In this document: positions 50,201 through 58,021 of the stretch, piece after piece
How positions within the stretch are numbered: the first letter of the stretch is position 1
Layout: each line of letters starts with the position of its first letter
Assembly (NCBI RefSeq): GCF_018143015.1
Contig: NC_054750.1
Span: 4,569,501 to 4,633,500, forward strand
Reading direction: 5' to 3'
From: Lytechinus variegatus
Lineage: Eukaryota; Echinodermata; Echinoidea; Temnopleuroida; Toxopneustidae
DNA: 64,000 bases
The notes under the pieces: model-generated
The model's input: only the letters and a program-made list of their open reading frames with translations
Database searches by the model: none
Told to the model about the DNA's origin: nothing
Position numbers and translations under genes: made by a program

Positions 50201-51040
50201 CAAGGTTCATTGTCAGTCACTGCATCCTTGTAAATCTAGATCTGGTACAGTTTACATTACCGGTAACTGAACTTTGTGAAATCATGAAATCCATGCGATG
50301 CTGAGAAATGAAGACCAACAACAGAGATAAGCATGGCTCCATGACATTTGCTCCTGCTCTGATTCAAATTCCACACATTAATGGAATGACCAACTCCAAC
50401 CCTGGGTTTAACACTGTATCCTACCCTAAACCTAATATCACACCATATTGCAACCCTAACCCTATATCTTAGACGAAATAAAGCCGGTAGCAATTGTCGA
50501 TGGAGCAAATGCTGTGTCACCGATAAGCATGTGTGGGACAGCATATATTATTGCTTTGAAAAAGACCAAATATTGTGCTCAAATTTCATGCTTTTTCGCA
50601 AATTTCTCAGCAAATTACTCTTCCAGAATCCCACTTTGGTGGCCACTTAATTGTATTCTGTACGAACTCACTTGACGCTACATTCACAATTACATGTATT
50701 TTTCTTTATCAAGAGGTGAAGCGGTTGCTTACTGATTAACATGCAGTAGCGCATGTCCTCTTAGCATTATCTAACCAATGTGGTGATGCCTTTTATTCGG
50801 CACACAACTGGACTTTTAAGTGCAACTCTAAGTCACACTGATCTCTTTGTGACATCCCCCCACGACCCGAAAAGTGGTATTCCAGCCATTGAGTGGTTTC
50901 CTATACAAGAAAAATTATTAGTTCCTGGTATGCAGTTTACCTTTTATTTCATTCATGAGGTCTACACTGGACACAAGTTTTCCAACCAGATCAAGACAAA
51001 GATCCTCCAAGGATGCTATGCATACTTCCGTCTCATCCAT
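32011..51040 (-). CDS. LRRC41: LRRC41 (MUF1)-like elongin BC-box/leucine-rich repeat protein, 12 coding exons
   Basis: Exons from 5' to 3' are 51055-50941 (ATG proposed at 51040), 50114-50028, 43438-43211, 40781 to about 40108, 39435-39279, 38485-38308, 36926-36862, 36306-36199, 35524-35390, 34249-34097, 32794-32710 and 32203-32011. The joined phases give about 720 residues; human LRRC41 has about 810. SLEDLCLDLV fits the elongin BC-box consensus and sits where LRRC41 has its own. Then come GLPHTLLKCLLP and GLGIQTIWRDR, the acidic linker with SEDLYDF, and leucine-rich repeats such as LKRLSVRRN, LRSLDLCQC and LQQLNLSDRVLG. In the family the BC-box recruits elongin B/C and cullin-5, making it a ubiquitin ligase substrate receptor. 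Two splice sites are unresolved (3' end of exon 4, 5' end of exon 10). Confidence 0.85.
32710..32794 (-). CDS. LRRC41: LRRC41-like exon 11
   Basis: 85 bp between acceptor CACTTTCTAG and donor GTGAGA. Completes the Gly codon begun by exon 10 (VLGDEDLAILSRAFADTKR), matching the family repeat with RLGNAGLLALADVF. Confidence 0.83.
33313..33581 (-). mobile_element. tRNA-derived SINE, full-length-looking
   Basis: On the - strand it begins TTGTGGCTCAGTGGATAATA (box A-like) and has GGTTCAAATCC (box B). A body follows with GGGTACCCGGTAGGAAG, then the tail AAGCGCTATATAAATGTTGC and (ATT)n. The tail is a 3' module common in marine invertebrate SINEs. Inserted in an LRRC41-like intron in the same orientation as the gene. 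Confidence 0.8.
34097..34249 (-). CDS. LRRC41: LRRC41-like exon 10 (acceptor provisional)
   Basis: Donor CTAG/GTCAGT is phase-verified against exon 11. The frame reads NTDAIKCFFLDCDIDSQDAL onward to LQQLNLSDRVLG, two leucine-rich repeats. The acceptor at 34250-34251 keeps phase with exon 9. A stronger-looking CTCCAG at 34224 would not. Confidence 0.75.
34385..34580 (+). repeat. Single diverged block of the GACCTTGGTCATGTGACC repeat
   Basis: GTCACGTGACCTTTGACCTT followed by GATCAGTGATACTTGAT, TTTCATGAACCA and CATTTCAAAAACTTAAAC parallels the array at 21440-21990. Confidence 0.65.
34600..35389. other. LRRC41-like intron 9 without recognised elements
   Basis: No repeat boundary, RNA gene or exon was supported between the end of the 34.4 kb repeat and exon 9. 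Confidence 0.4.
35390..35524 (-). CDS. LRRC41: LRRC41-like exon 9
   Basis: 135 bp between acceptor TTCTGTTTAG and donor GTAAGT. Joins exon 8 as HAVSLKRLSVRRN and continues GLIALLHQKGLRSLDLCQCK, clear leucine-rich repeat spacing. The family has LALKRLSFHDMN at this place. Confidence 0.85.
36199..36306 (-). CDS. LRRC41: LRRC41-like exon 8
   Basis: 108 bp after acceptor CTCACCTGCAG, before donor GTAAGC. Reads DLCRAIQVKDSILTDLLLEN then SSLETEELDSLFAAAA, and phases agree with both neighbours. Confidence 0.83.
36862..36926 (-). CDS. LRRC41: LRRC41-like exon 7
   Basis: 65 bp between acceptor TTGTTTACAG and donor GTAATT. Encodes LNHKMTSLKLELLLTRTCQA in phase with exons 6 and 8. Its small size means it is recognised mainly by splice phase and leucine spacing. 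Confidence 0.78.
37040..37233 (-). mobile_element. tRNA-derived SINE
   Basis: The - strand starts GTGCGGGCGTCATGGCTAGT (box A-like) with GGTTCGATTCC (box B). The body contains CCTTCAGCAAGAAATTCACC and a GGTACCTAGGAATTTATTCC segment. LRRC41-like intron 6. Confidence 0.75.
37300..37471 (-). mobile_element. Diverged tRNA-derived SINE
   Basis: On the - strand CTAGTGGCCAAGAGGATTAG and GGTTTCTAATCCC stand where boxes A and B would be. It continues to CCTCTGGCAAAGGCCACTTT and a TTATAAATCC tail. More decayed than its neighbours. Confidence 0.6.
37506..38074 (+). mobile_element. C/G-ended MITE family 2, copy 1 (~569 bp)
   Basis: The flanks repeat TTAATG (37500-37505 and 38075-38080). The ends are inverted: a C/G run plus ACTTACATTGACAAGTGGAT, and GTATCCACTCGTCAATGGAA plus a C-rich run. 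Internal GATAGGGCACGTTACATACG and AGGGTAGGGTTTCACA are shared with copy 2 at 53638. No coding capacity. LRRC41-like intron 6. Confidence 0.83.
38308..38485 (-). CDS. LRRC41: LRRC41-like exon 6
   Basis: 178 bp after acceptor CTTTTCAG, before donor GTAAGT. Completes a Val codon from exon 5 and reads LPSCGWCEIMSGLAIRAQKG, then LVLQELALTFSPTYRTIPLT and LNEMLEAYLG. The other two frames hit stops early. Confidence 0.84.
38880..39235 (+). repeat. (ATC)n/(CAT)n microsatellite, ~350 bp
   Basis: Nearly continuous CATCAT/CATTATCAT/CTTCTTCTT trinucleotides. Read in other frames they make poly-His, poly-Met or Asp/Glu-rich frames that are artefacts. It starts about 40 bp into the intron behind exon 5 of the LRRC41-like gene. 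Confidence 0.92.
39279..39435 (-). CDS. LRRC41: LRRC41-like exon 5
   Basis: 157 bp between acceptor ATTATTTCCAG and donor GTAGGT. Reads HFLRVPDSRPTLGYSVSNLV, then SCSTLAECLVRSTSLQSLAL. The family has STEAALTLCHLLSSWVSLES at this place. Confidence 0.84.
39972..40074. mobile_element. 103-bp palindromic foldback element abutting exon 4
   Basis: The arms 39972-40017 and 40029-40074 (46 bp) are reverse complements with one mismatch, starting AGAGTCAAAAGGGGCCTAAG. The spacer is 11 bp. The open frame of exon 4 runs on into it, so it lies within a few tens of bases of the splice donor. Confidence 0.85.
40108..40781 (-). CDS. LRRC41: LRRC41-like exon 4 (3' boundary uncertain)
   Basis: Acceptor CTGTGATAG is phase-verified with exon 3. 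Encodes a helical part (LSLKTVIALIRSLSALNFL, LERFLRVLLGGGKLGTVYLK). An acidic serine-rich linker follows with SEDLYDF, the LRRC41 signature, and GTVYDMYCEEG. The joining phase with exon 5 requires a phase-0 donor. CAT/GTTGAT at 40107 is possible but weak, so the end is approximate. Confidence 0.78.
41010..42195 (+). repeat. ~165-bp tandem array, about seven units
   Basis: Repeated words are AAGCTCTACCAGATGGAAG, TCAAAATCGGTCAACAAATA, CATTTTATGTGAA, TTTCGCATAAATTAGCATAA and TTCAAAATTCTGTGTAGAAG. CTACC(A/G)GATGGAAG variants occur near 41440, 41604, 41765, 41933 and 42105, a spacing of about 160-172 bp. Lies in LRRC41-like intron 3. Confidence 0.88.
42591..43160. mobile_element. TTAA-flanked MITE with long inverted ends (570 bp)
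   Basis: TTAA at 42587-42590 and 43161-43164. The ends AGGGAAATGAAACCTTTGGA and the complement of TCCAAAGGTTTCATTCTCCT are inverted for about 55 bp with a few mismatches. A truncated relative is at 20430-20855. No coding capacity. Confidence 0.85.
43211..43438 (-). CDS. LRRC41: LRRC41-like exon 3
   Basis: 228 bp after acceptor TTGATTTCCCAG, before donor GTAGGA. Reads LGIQTIWRDRCNARFRWFYR, then DPFWQCLVCL and DDDWYQVYMDKVCEENIEKI. With exon 2 it rebuilds the TA..xGL..Q.IWR block of LRRC41. Another frame is open for 73 codons but breaks the family match. Confidence 0.84.
43756..44247 (+). repeat. Exact 246-bp tandem duplication
   Basis: 43756-44001 and 44002-44247 are identical by eye over all 246 bp, beginning AGCTACTGAAACACTTATAT. 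The unit contains GGGTCCTTGGAACGGG twice in related form. Located directly behind the 3' end of the intact LINE. Confidence 0.9.
44328..47890 (-). mobile_element. Non-LTR retrotransposon with intact ORF2
   Basis: The - strand carries an unbroken endonuclease-reverse transcriptase ORF. A 3' UTR follows, ending in GGTAAATAAAGTTTC and a short (TTTCAA)n tail at about 44358-44328. An upstream ORF1 was not recognised, so the copy may be 5'-truncated; the 5' limit is approximate. It lies in LRRC41-like intron 2, in the same orientation as the gene. Confidence 0.83.
44597..47530 (-). CDS. LINE ORF2 polyprotein: endonuclease plus reverse transcriptase, intact
   Basis: 977 codons without interruption. 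Endonuclease (about 35-255): LNCRSL with N41, FTETW with E70, GVFYRPPD, FLGDFNID with D177, and ISDHLPIF with D243/H244. Reverse transcriptase (about 490-770): KVIPIHKKGP, NYRPISLLP, FGFRAGHST, FLDFKKAFDSINH with D617, GIPQGSILGPILF and LLFADDTN with D706/D707. The thumb (LQLNYEKTHVMLF) and a C-terminal region with YISYCNIVWGS follow. Such enzymes nick target DNA and prime reverse transcription of their own RNA. The overall plan is CR1/L2-like; the exact clade needs a tree. All catalytic residues named are present, so the protein could be active. The ATG at 47530 is the first in frame, shortly ahead of the endonuclease. Confidence 0.9.
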   Translation of the reverse strand: MNDESYVLQEEADNDCIYVTPEEFSNENSGKTHGFSLLHLNCRSLPKHYDDITSLLSHLNNSFGLIAFTETWLDNGKKDEFNINGYKTESKSRNNRKGGGVAFAIRNDVRYIMRNDISVFNCYCESLFIEILKPGKNIIVGVFYRPPDKSHAHFMDTLGNILSTVHNEKKECIFLGDFNIDLMKLDVQSSCNELLELFYSYCFFPCITKPTRITNTTASLIDNLFTNSMCNISTGILTCDISDHLPIFAMFDFKGIYEDEPVTYKHQINDMNIYCFLNVLSSTDFDNLLCRYQEEPNYMYKQFMEFFSETYNKCFPLRRLKIKKNHKPWFNKNLKQMCSKKNNLYKRYIKNPTSYRKECYTKFRNSYTKQIRDAKRDYYFSKFHMFKGNINKTWKTINDLLQRKRLHKNTSVFQCNGSLISESKNIAEGFNDYFKNIGHEIAGMNNSNTCNNFESFLGKSCPYTAYFLPITEKEIVNIVLSFKNGKAPGFDSIDCTVVKRVIHIISKPLCSIFNLCIEKGIVPQGLKVAKVIPIHKKGPKDLFKNYRPISLLPLFSKIFERCIYTRLQKFLDKNKILFNKQFGFRAGHSTHHAILDFLMSVSKAIENKDIIIGLFLDFKKAFDSINHKILLKKLSHYGIRGVTLNLFHSYLSNRKQFTVFNSINSNYQTVSCGIPQGSILGPILFLIYINDLNSVSPLLNCLLFADDTNIFYKHSDVECLTQIFNSELSKVSKWVEANKLQLNYEKTHVMLFNAPKNSAKEVNIYINGNLIQHVNTTQFLGISIDKDLKWKTHVYEVLRKVSKTIGIMSKLKDILPQNILLTLYNSLILPYISYCNIVWGSCKQYLLNRIFLLQKRAVRIICHKPFLSHSRPLFLKLNILPISLLHDFQLSVFMYSYYNNLLPNNFDNIFQTSRDIHTYNTRNSADTRAIYGHYSFSNNIFLCRGPIIWNKIPQNIKQCKTLQSFKRHLKIHFMQKV
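47891..48699. other. LRRC41-like intron 2, repeat debris
   Basis: The - strand of 47900-48160 (GGTATGTGCCGTGGAGGGGA then a C-run) loosely resembles the GATATGTGCCGCGGGCGAGA unit at 43756-44247 in opposite orientation. The LINE may therefore lie inside an older inverted-ended element. 48545-48660 has a C/G-ended, MITE-like start (CCCGGGGGAAGGGGGGGGTA). Confidence 0.45.
48704..49401 (-). mobile_element. TTAA-flanked MITE family 1, copy C (698 bp, inverted)
   Basis: TTAA at 48700-48703 and 49402-49405. It matches copies A and B in reverse complement, including GGCTATTTCGACGCC near one end and GGGGGGCTGATTCAGCCCCC near the other. A C-run of about 34 bases lies near 49330-49363. Confidence 0.83.
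49406..50027. other. LRRC41-like intron 2, no recognised element
   Basis: The 60-residue - strand frame at 49761-49943 does not extend exon 2 and has no recognised domain. Confidence 0.4.
50028..50114 (-). CDS. LRRC41: LRRC41-like exon 2
   Basis: 87 bp after acceptor ATTCCACAG, before donor GAG/GTAAAA. Reads LPHTLLKCLLPRCDNYRLAL then LHNTAINR, aligning with [20 protein letters not shown] of LRRC41. A second donor 9 bases downstream (CAG/GTAAAT) would break the phase with exon 3. Confidence 0.83.
50330..50530 (+). repeat. Dispersed repeat related to the flanks of MITE copy B
   Basis: CTCCATGACATTTGCTCCTG onward to GCAACCCTAA and GAAATAAAGCCGGTAGCAAT parallels 30425-30511 joined to 31272-31380. 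That segment is split by MITE copy B; this one is uninterrupted. Confidence 0.65.
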
Positions 51041-51055
51041 GCTGATGTCCTCGCA
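50941..51055 (-). CDS. LRRC41: LRRC41-like first coding exon with elongin BC-box
   Basis: 115 bp after acceptor TTTATTCCAG, before donor GTAAAC. The first ATG in frame (51040-51038) gives MDETEVCIASLEDLCLDLVG and then KLVSSVDLMNEIK. SLEDLCLDLV fits [APST]LxxxCxxx[AILV]. The presence of an acceptor implies an upstream, probably non-coding, first exon toward 51.6 kb. Confidence 0.8.
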
Positions 51056-51635
51056 CTGGAATAAAGACCAAAAGAAGAATTTCACTTCTTAAATTTTAAT
51101 AGCATAATAATACGTTAAGCTGAACTGAAGTTATCGCGTTTACAAGGAAAAGTTAACGGACGGACCGACAGATGGACGGACACCAAGCGTGATACGTCCC
51201 ATCTAGGATGGGCATATTAACAGAGATGCCAAGTTCAAAGACCAGCTATGCGTGAGATTTTATTTTTCTGTGAATCTGAGTGAGATCACGGACATTGTGT
51301 ACAATGTATATGGGGATAGGCTGTGATAGTTGCGTGAGACAGAGATTTGAGGGGATGAACAAGAGTCCAAAATGCTTGAGTCTCACGCATAATGCGTGAG
51401 ACTTGGTAGCTCTGTATTAAGAGTTCAGTACAATCCTCCGAGAAATGTTGCTACACCACGGATGAATAGCATAGACTGTTATCTGAGGAACATTATTTTT
51501 CAAGATGACACAGAGAGAAACAGAAACATAGACATGAAATTAGGAATAAAAATACATTTATAATCACGTATTAAATTTTGGCATTTGTGATTTTAATTCT
51601 TATCTATAAATTGTTCTTCAAAACGGCATCGCTAA

Positions 51636-51649
51636 CCGGAAGTACGTCA
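51636..51649 (-). promoter_or_regulatory. ETS plus CRE-half motif, candidate LRRC41-like promoter
   Basis: On the - strand TGACGTA is followed at once by ACTTCCGG. This pair is common at TATA-less promoters of ubiquitously expressed animal genes. It lies about 600 bp upstream of the first coding exon, the right side and distance. No transcript evidence is available. Confidence 0.45.
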
Positions 51650-53580
51650 TACAAAGCGGTTCAAGGGTCGACGCTATTGTATTTGCGTTGTGTACATGTG
51701 GACTTTGTAATTTGTTCGTATTTGTAAAGAGGGCGTAAACAAAAAAAAGATAAATTCCGCCTCCTTGATTTTGGCCACCTACGGCTACGCCAAACTTAGG
51801 CTCGCTGTATTTTCTATTATTGCCTGACTTTTGTTAAAATTAGCATGATTAAACTTGAAAATTCCAGGAAATATCCACTCATCCTACGAACGAGTTATGT
51901 ATTTCAGGAAATTTGGGATTCAATTTCGGGAAATTTATTTTGGAGCTGTGCCTGTGGAAACACTGCCAGACTCACTCAGTCAGTAGTCACTGCTCATGAT
52001 CACATGATGATGATGATACTTAGTATGATGATGACCTTGTTTTGGTCTCTTTATGGAATAATGGATGGGGTCCGTTCAAGACTCTGAATTATGAAGAAGT
52101 ATATGTCAAATGATTTTAAAAAGATATCTTCATGGATTCCTCAAGACTAGGGCCGGCTAGACTAGGCCCACCCATCCTAATTCTACGAGGTTAATATAAT
52201 TAATATTTGAGGCCTGCCCTGAGGACTTCGGTCGGGTCATGGATGTCTTCGCCTTCGCTTCGGCCCGTTCGGGACGCGACGGGGGCAGCTCACCGATATA
52301 GCTCGTTCTAATTCTCACTGAATCCAGTACGGTAAGTCAGCATTAACTGAGTTGAGCTGAACAAGATGTCTGGGGGGAAGCTTTCACAACAAGAGAAATT
52401 TCGTATCTATTGTTAGTGTTGTATTATGGTACCAGAACTATGTCTACGTTTATTTTCTACACGATACAAAAAATAGACTCACGCAGCCGGTTTTTTCTTC
52501 TACCTTCTTGCTTCTTCTTAGATTGGTTTGAGTGGCAATTAGTCATATTTGACTATTGTCGCCATTTACTCTATTAATAAAAAATCTCACTTCTCACATA
52601 ATAAAATTATTACCAATACATATGTGAAATATTTTTCATGTGCATCCTTCTAATATGAAAAAGGGATAATTATGATATAGTTTGCCGTAACTGGCGTAAC
52701 TCTAATCAAAATGGCATATAAACAAATCTTCACCAAAAACAAACCGCTAGCTTCAGCTCAGTTCCAACTAGTTGCGCTTGCCCTGTCCTTTCAAGATGCA
52801 ATCATACCGGTCAGCACGGTACATTGTGCCGATTTTTCGGACGTAAATGCCTAGGTCACCCATGCATAGACGAGGGGGCGCTAGTGTACCTGTGCTTACA
52901 GATGGGTTAAACATTAAAATAATTTGTTTCTTTTTTTTAAAAAAACAACATCAACAAGGCGGAAACACTTGTGGGCTTTGTAAGTTATATGTGCAGAACA
53001 TATTGTACATATTATATCATACATTATTATGCATATATATTTTTTTTTTCTTTTCACATTAGACTTGTACAATCATATCCTTTCATATTTCTTAATAAAC
53101 AATACAATATAAAAAATAGTACATCACTCCTTACTGAAACGTTTCGTTCTTGAAACGAAACGTAAAAGTTCCGTATGGTATGGTACGAAACGTAAAAGAT
53201 CCGTATCGTATGGTATGGTAGCTTCCTATATTATGCTATAATTTGAAATAGAAAAAAAAAATGTTTAATCTTGGAAGGTTAGGATTAACTTTTAAATCTC
53301 AAATTATCTAAATTCATATGTTTTAGCTTTATGTTTGGATCCTAATGGATTAAAGCTTGATATACATGTAATATTCGGCTGGTCACTATCACATCCGATC
53401 TGGATTTATTTTAAATCCTTGGAATCTATAAAGTGTAATTCTTCTTCTTCTTCTAGTGGAAACAGTACAGTCACCGTCTGGTGTATTGTCGTACTGGTAA
53501 TTACTTTGCATCTCTTTAGGATCATAAACATTGCCCAGAATGTTCAATTTTTTAGGACAAAATACTTAAAATTTACAAAA
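51650..53580. other. Upstream intergenic region, no gene recognised
   Basis: Includes a GC-rich patch (52230-52310, TTCGCTTCGGCCCGTTCGGG) and a short direct repeat GAAACGTAAAAG(T/A)TCCGTAT at about 53157 and 53188. The frames of 60-85 codons here show no domain, splice context or codon conservation that I could support. Confidence 0.4.
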
Positions 53581-53637
53581 AAAAATAGCTAACGCTTCGC
53601 GCTCGCACTATATCTAATATAGGGCTTATGAGATTAT
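53581..53637 (-). mobile_element. Mirror-motif repeat fragment
   Basis: Contains AACGCTTCGCGCTCGCA, matching the units at 4613 and 56069. It is the target into which MITE family 2 copy 2 inserted. Confidence 0.6.
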
Positions 53638-54193
53638 CCCGGGGGGGCCACTTACATTGACGAGTGGATACCATGCGCGACCAAAAAAACACGTAAAAAG
53701 GATGTCCTTTTCACGATAGGGCACGTTACGTACGTAACGTGATAAGGGTGTCAAAAACACAAAAATAATGAAAAAATGGTATCTATTTCGCTAGGAAAAT
53801 TACGTGTTTAGGGTCGAATTTGCGGGGATGATAAAACAAAATTAAAATGTTTTATAAAGGATGTCCTTTTTGCCCCAACACTACGTGTTTAGAGTCCTAT
53901 TTGCGCGAGGTGTAGAAGGTGGGGTCGCACTAAACCAAAGTAAGGTAAAGCCGATCGACGACCGAAGGACCCGTAACAATAAAACATTCCTGTACTTGTT
54001 TAGGGGTTCATTTCAGGGAATATTTGCCAAGAGTATCGTTTTGTTTCCAATACTTGTTAAGGGTAGGGTTTCACACGCCAATACTTGTTAAGGGGTGCAT
54101 TTTCAGAATATGGAAATTACGTGTTTAGGGTGCTTTTCGAGACCCCATGGTCGCGCATGGTATCCACTCGTGAATGGAAGTGGCCCCCCGGGG
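53638..54193 (+). mobile_element. C/G-ended MITE family 2, copy 2 (556 bp)
   Basis: AGATTA flanks both sides (53631-53636, 54194-54199). The inverted ends carry ACTTACATTGACGAGTGGAT and GTATCCACTCGTGAATGGAA. It is collinear with copy 1 at 37506. Confidence 0.85.
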
Positions 54194-54199
54194 AGATTA

Positions 54200-55057
54200 A
54201 TTAGAATATTCGCACTATATATGCACTTGACAGGCACAACTTGTACGAAAATATGCCAGGCGGCAGTCTGTACAAGAAGAAGAAGATATGTTGTGTTAAA
54301 AGAATTAATTAAAGCTATGACTGTCAGGGCTGCTTCTAGAAACAAACAAAATTCGATTTTGAGCTGCTGATAGGGGAAATGTGGGTGGTAAAAATTAGTC
54401 GCCTTCCCCCTATTGGCGAAAGCTGCATCGATCCCTACATATATACAGCATTCCTCGGTCACTCCTTATTGTGTCTTGTGAAATCATATTAGGCCTACGT
54501 CGTGTTAATCTCAAAGAAACAACCGTATTACTGCACTATATATCTGTTTATTTCCGAATTTTTAAATTTGAATCGTTGTCCTTTGTCACTATCATTTTAT
54601 TCATAGGGATGGGGGGGTCCAGTACATTAATTGTTAGAAAATTTATCCTTAAATTCTAAGTTAAATAAAAGAAGTTCCTGCAGCAGAGTCTCGAGCCAAA
54701 CACCTGTAATCTAATTAATGCCGTAAGCTTACATTATTATCATGTAAAATTATAGGAATTGGTATTTGGTGTACCTTACAAATATCCTGTAATAAAACAC
54801 CCTTTTATAATTCCCCTTTTTAAACAGGCCTATTCTGTTAAATTGCAGAAAAATTCCTGTTTTATGAATTTATACAGAATTAATATGTTGTTGCTTTTTG
54901 CAAAATCTCTTTTTTTCTGTAAAATCGGGGGGGGGGGGATAACAGTACGACGTACTGCAGGCTCTCACCTCCACCCCTTGTGCTCTGTAAGTTTTTTTCT
55001 GTATAATTTATATCATGATGTCATGCAAGTGTGATCAACTCTTTGTGGTGTAAGTGG
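54200..55057. other. Spacer before the nested transposon cluster
   Basis: No exon or complete repeat was recognised. TCCCCCTATTGGCGAAAG near 54407 recurs at about 4733, so old element debris is present. Confidence 0.4.
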
Positions 55058-56252
55058 CAGTGTTGTAGTGCCTTGATGCTCGGCCTTGGCCTTAAGGCGC
55101 CTTAAGGCCTATTTTTTCAAAGGCTTGGCCTTGAACATTCAAGCCTTGGCCTTGAGAGGGCCTTGGCCTTGGCCTTGAGGATTTTGAGCCTTGAAATTTC
55201 AAGGCATTTTCAAGGCATTTTCAAGGCATTTTCAAGGCATTTTATATTTTGTACTTTCATTTGTTTTATAAAAGTAATTATAAATGTTTCAATTGTTCTG
55301 TTTACCTAGTGACACTAAATACTACCAGTCAGTAGCAGCAGAAGCAGTAAGTGTACTTAGCAGTGCCATCAATTGCAATTATCATCAAATAATTATGTAA
55401 CAAAGAGAAGTGATGAAAATTAATATTATTTATTGGTAATATGATGTAATCATGACTAATAAGGATAATGACAATATCAATAATAATGATAATAATTATG
55501 ATTAGGATTATAGTCAGTGGCGTAACTACAGGGGGGCATGGGGGCACGTGCCCCTCCCCCCTTCCCCCATCGGCTGACTAAAAAAAAGGAGGAAAAGAGG
55601 GAGAAAGGAAGAGAAACGTAGTGGGAAAGAAGACATTAATGTTCATTATAATGTTATAATTATGTTATGTTACATTACATAGGAAACATTTTTTTCATAT
55701 AAATGAAACATAATTGGCTCAGGGCATATATGTCTTCATTGTTCCTGGTGCTCCCATTGTCTGTTTACCGAGATATATAATCCTGTTATACTAAAACCTC
55801 CCGTTTTCAAGTCAATATACACCAAACTACCAAATATATTTCCTCGCACTTCGAGTTATTCTTTTACATGTACAAAAGTATGCTTCTTTTTCATGAATAC
55901 TTTAAGTGATTGTCCCATTTTAAGGTCTTAATATAAAACATTTCCTGTCCGTGCATACGTCCGCAGTAGTGGATTGGTGAAAGATGTCTGCTCTCCATCA
56001 ATTCCTAGAATGAGTCCTTAAAATGTGCCTTTTTCTGTTTTCTGATCTGAATATAAAAAATTTTCAGCTCGCGCTTCGCGCTCGCATCATTTGGTTAGTG
56101 AACTACGTAAGGTCTTCTTGAATTCCTACAAAAAACAAGCCTTAAAATGCCCCTCTTCAGGTCTGAATTTCCTAAATTTTCAGCTCGCGCTTGCGCTTGC
56201 AAGATTTGATTAGTGAGATGGGTATGTTAATCATGATTACAAGTGCTTTATG

Positions 56253-58021
56253 CATAGGCGGATCCAGCTTTTGGCGAAAGGGGGGGCGCACTGCCGAGCG
56301 GCGCACATATTTTTGCACTTCACCGGCGCCATAAAAGAAAATGTTGAAAAAGAAAAAGGGGTAATGCCTGACCCTGTCAAAACACGCACACGCACACACA
56401 TGCATATATATATATATGACTCATATCATATAGATATACATGACTCATGAGATAGAGACACATATTTCACCGACAAATTAATGCGAGCGCGAAGCGCGAG
56501 CTGAAATTTTTAAAGTATACTGACCTGAAAACAGGAAAAAGGTGCCTGTTTAGGACTGTTTGTAGTAACTCATGAGGAGGAAACATATCTCACTACACAG
56601 ATAATGCGAGTGCCAAGGGCGAGCTGAAATTTACTTATATTCTGACCAGAAAGCTTGATATTCTAAGCATTCTTGGTACCAATGATTAAGATGGGTATCT
56701 AAAAAAAATGCGAGCGCGAAGCGCGAGCTTAAAATTTTGATATTTCGATCTGAAAACATTACAGTTTAATGTACGTTTTAATAAAGAACAAGATTATATC
56801 CAACAAAAGATTATTGCAAATCGAAGCGGGAGTTCTTTTGAGGTTCAGAACTAAAAACGGGACATTCTATTCACCTATTTAATCATGAAAAGTATGGGGT
56901 TTTGCTACAGAAATGATGCGAGCGCGAAGCGCGAGCTGAAAATTTTTATGTTCCAATCTGATAATTTGAGCACGATTTTTAATAAAGAACGAGTTGTGTA
57001 GCTCAATCTCGTTTGCTGATTTCTGTGTTACATTACCATCTTATTGTTTTTGCACATGCGGAATTATTGGGGGAGGGCAAAACGATCATTCTTGACCGCG
57101 GCGCCGATCTAGATTTGGTTAGCAATAGGCCCTTCTTCATTATTCTACCGGCGCTTATTTATTGAAATCAGGGGACGCTGATCATTCTTGACCGGCGCCG
57201 ATTTAAATTTAGGTGGCGCCGGTTAAGACAAAGGCAGCGCCGATTTGTCTTGACCGGCGCCGATTCAAACAAGTTTATTTTTACCGACGTTACGTAAGAT
57301 TCAGGCAGCGGCAATCCATAATCGACTGGCGCCGATCTGGAACCAGGAGGCGCCGATTATTCTTGACTGGCGCCGATTCTTAACCAGGTGGTGCTGATTA
57401 TTCTTGACCAGCCCCGATTTAGATATAGGTGGCGCTGATTATCCTTGATCGGCGCCGGTTAAGAACTCAGGCAGCGCCGATTTTTCTTTACCGGCGCCGA
57501 TTTATAACCAGATGACGCCGATTGTTCTTGTCCAGCGTCGATTTAGATTTAGGTGGCGCTAATTATCCTTGATCGGCGCCGGTTAAGACTCTGGCAGTGC
57601 CGATTTTTCTTGACTGGCGCCGATTTATAACTAAATAGCGCTGATTATTCTTGTCCGGCGCCGATTTAGATTAAGGTGGCGCTGATTATTCTTGATTGGC
57701 GCCAGTTATATGCAGGCAGCGCACTGCTACCGGCGAAGTTGTTGGGAAAAGGGTAGTTAAAAGAAAAAATTAAGGAAGATGATATGATTACGCTTTGCTG
57801 GGGATAGTCTTTCCTTTACTGTTGCTAATGTTATATCAGTGTATAATTTTTTTTAAGCAGCGCCTTTTCCCTTTCTTTCCTTTATTTTTAATTTTTCAAG
57901 CGGCGCCTTTTCTTTCTTTTACTTTTTTTTTATTTTCTTTATTTTGAGCGGCGCCGAAGGCGCCGCTCAAATATTAGGGGGGCGCGCGCACCCTGCGCAC
58001 CCCCCCCTGGATCCGCCGATG
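56253..58021. mobile_element. Inner element with CATNGGCGGATCCAG ends (1769 bp)
   Basis: TTTATG flanks both sides (56247-56252, 58022-58027). The termini CATAGGCGGATCCAG and CTGGATCCGCCGATG are inverted. Inside are more mirror-motif units (about 56481, 56710, 56918) and the GGCGCC minisatellite. The host sequence on its two sides joins into copy 1-like text (CATGATTACAAGTGC... GTTTAGATGTAATTC). Confidence 0.83.
57090..57725 (+). repeat. GGCGCC-rich minisatellite (~60-bp unit, ~120-130-bp dimer)
   Basis: At least ten copies of (A/T)(C/T)CGGCGCCGATTTA(G/T)A alternate with GGTGGCGCTGATTATTCTTG and GGTTAAGA...GGCAGCGCCG words. Each unit carries the palindrome GGCGCC or a mutated form. A last perfect palindrome (GCGGCGCCGAAGGCGCCGC) is near 57948. 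Confidence 0.88.

Noticed and set aside
50780..51064. 94-residue + strand frame at the LRRC41-like first coding exon
   Set aside because: It is the shadow of the - strand exon, which has matching splice sites and a BC-box; the + frame has no recognised domain.
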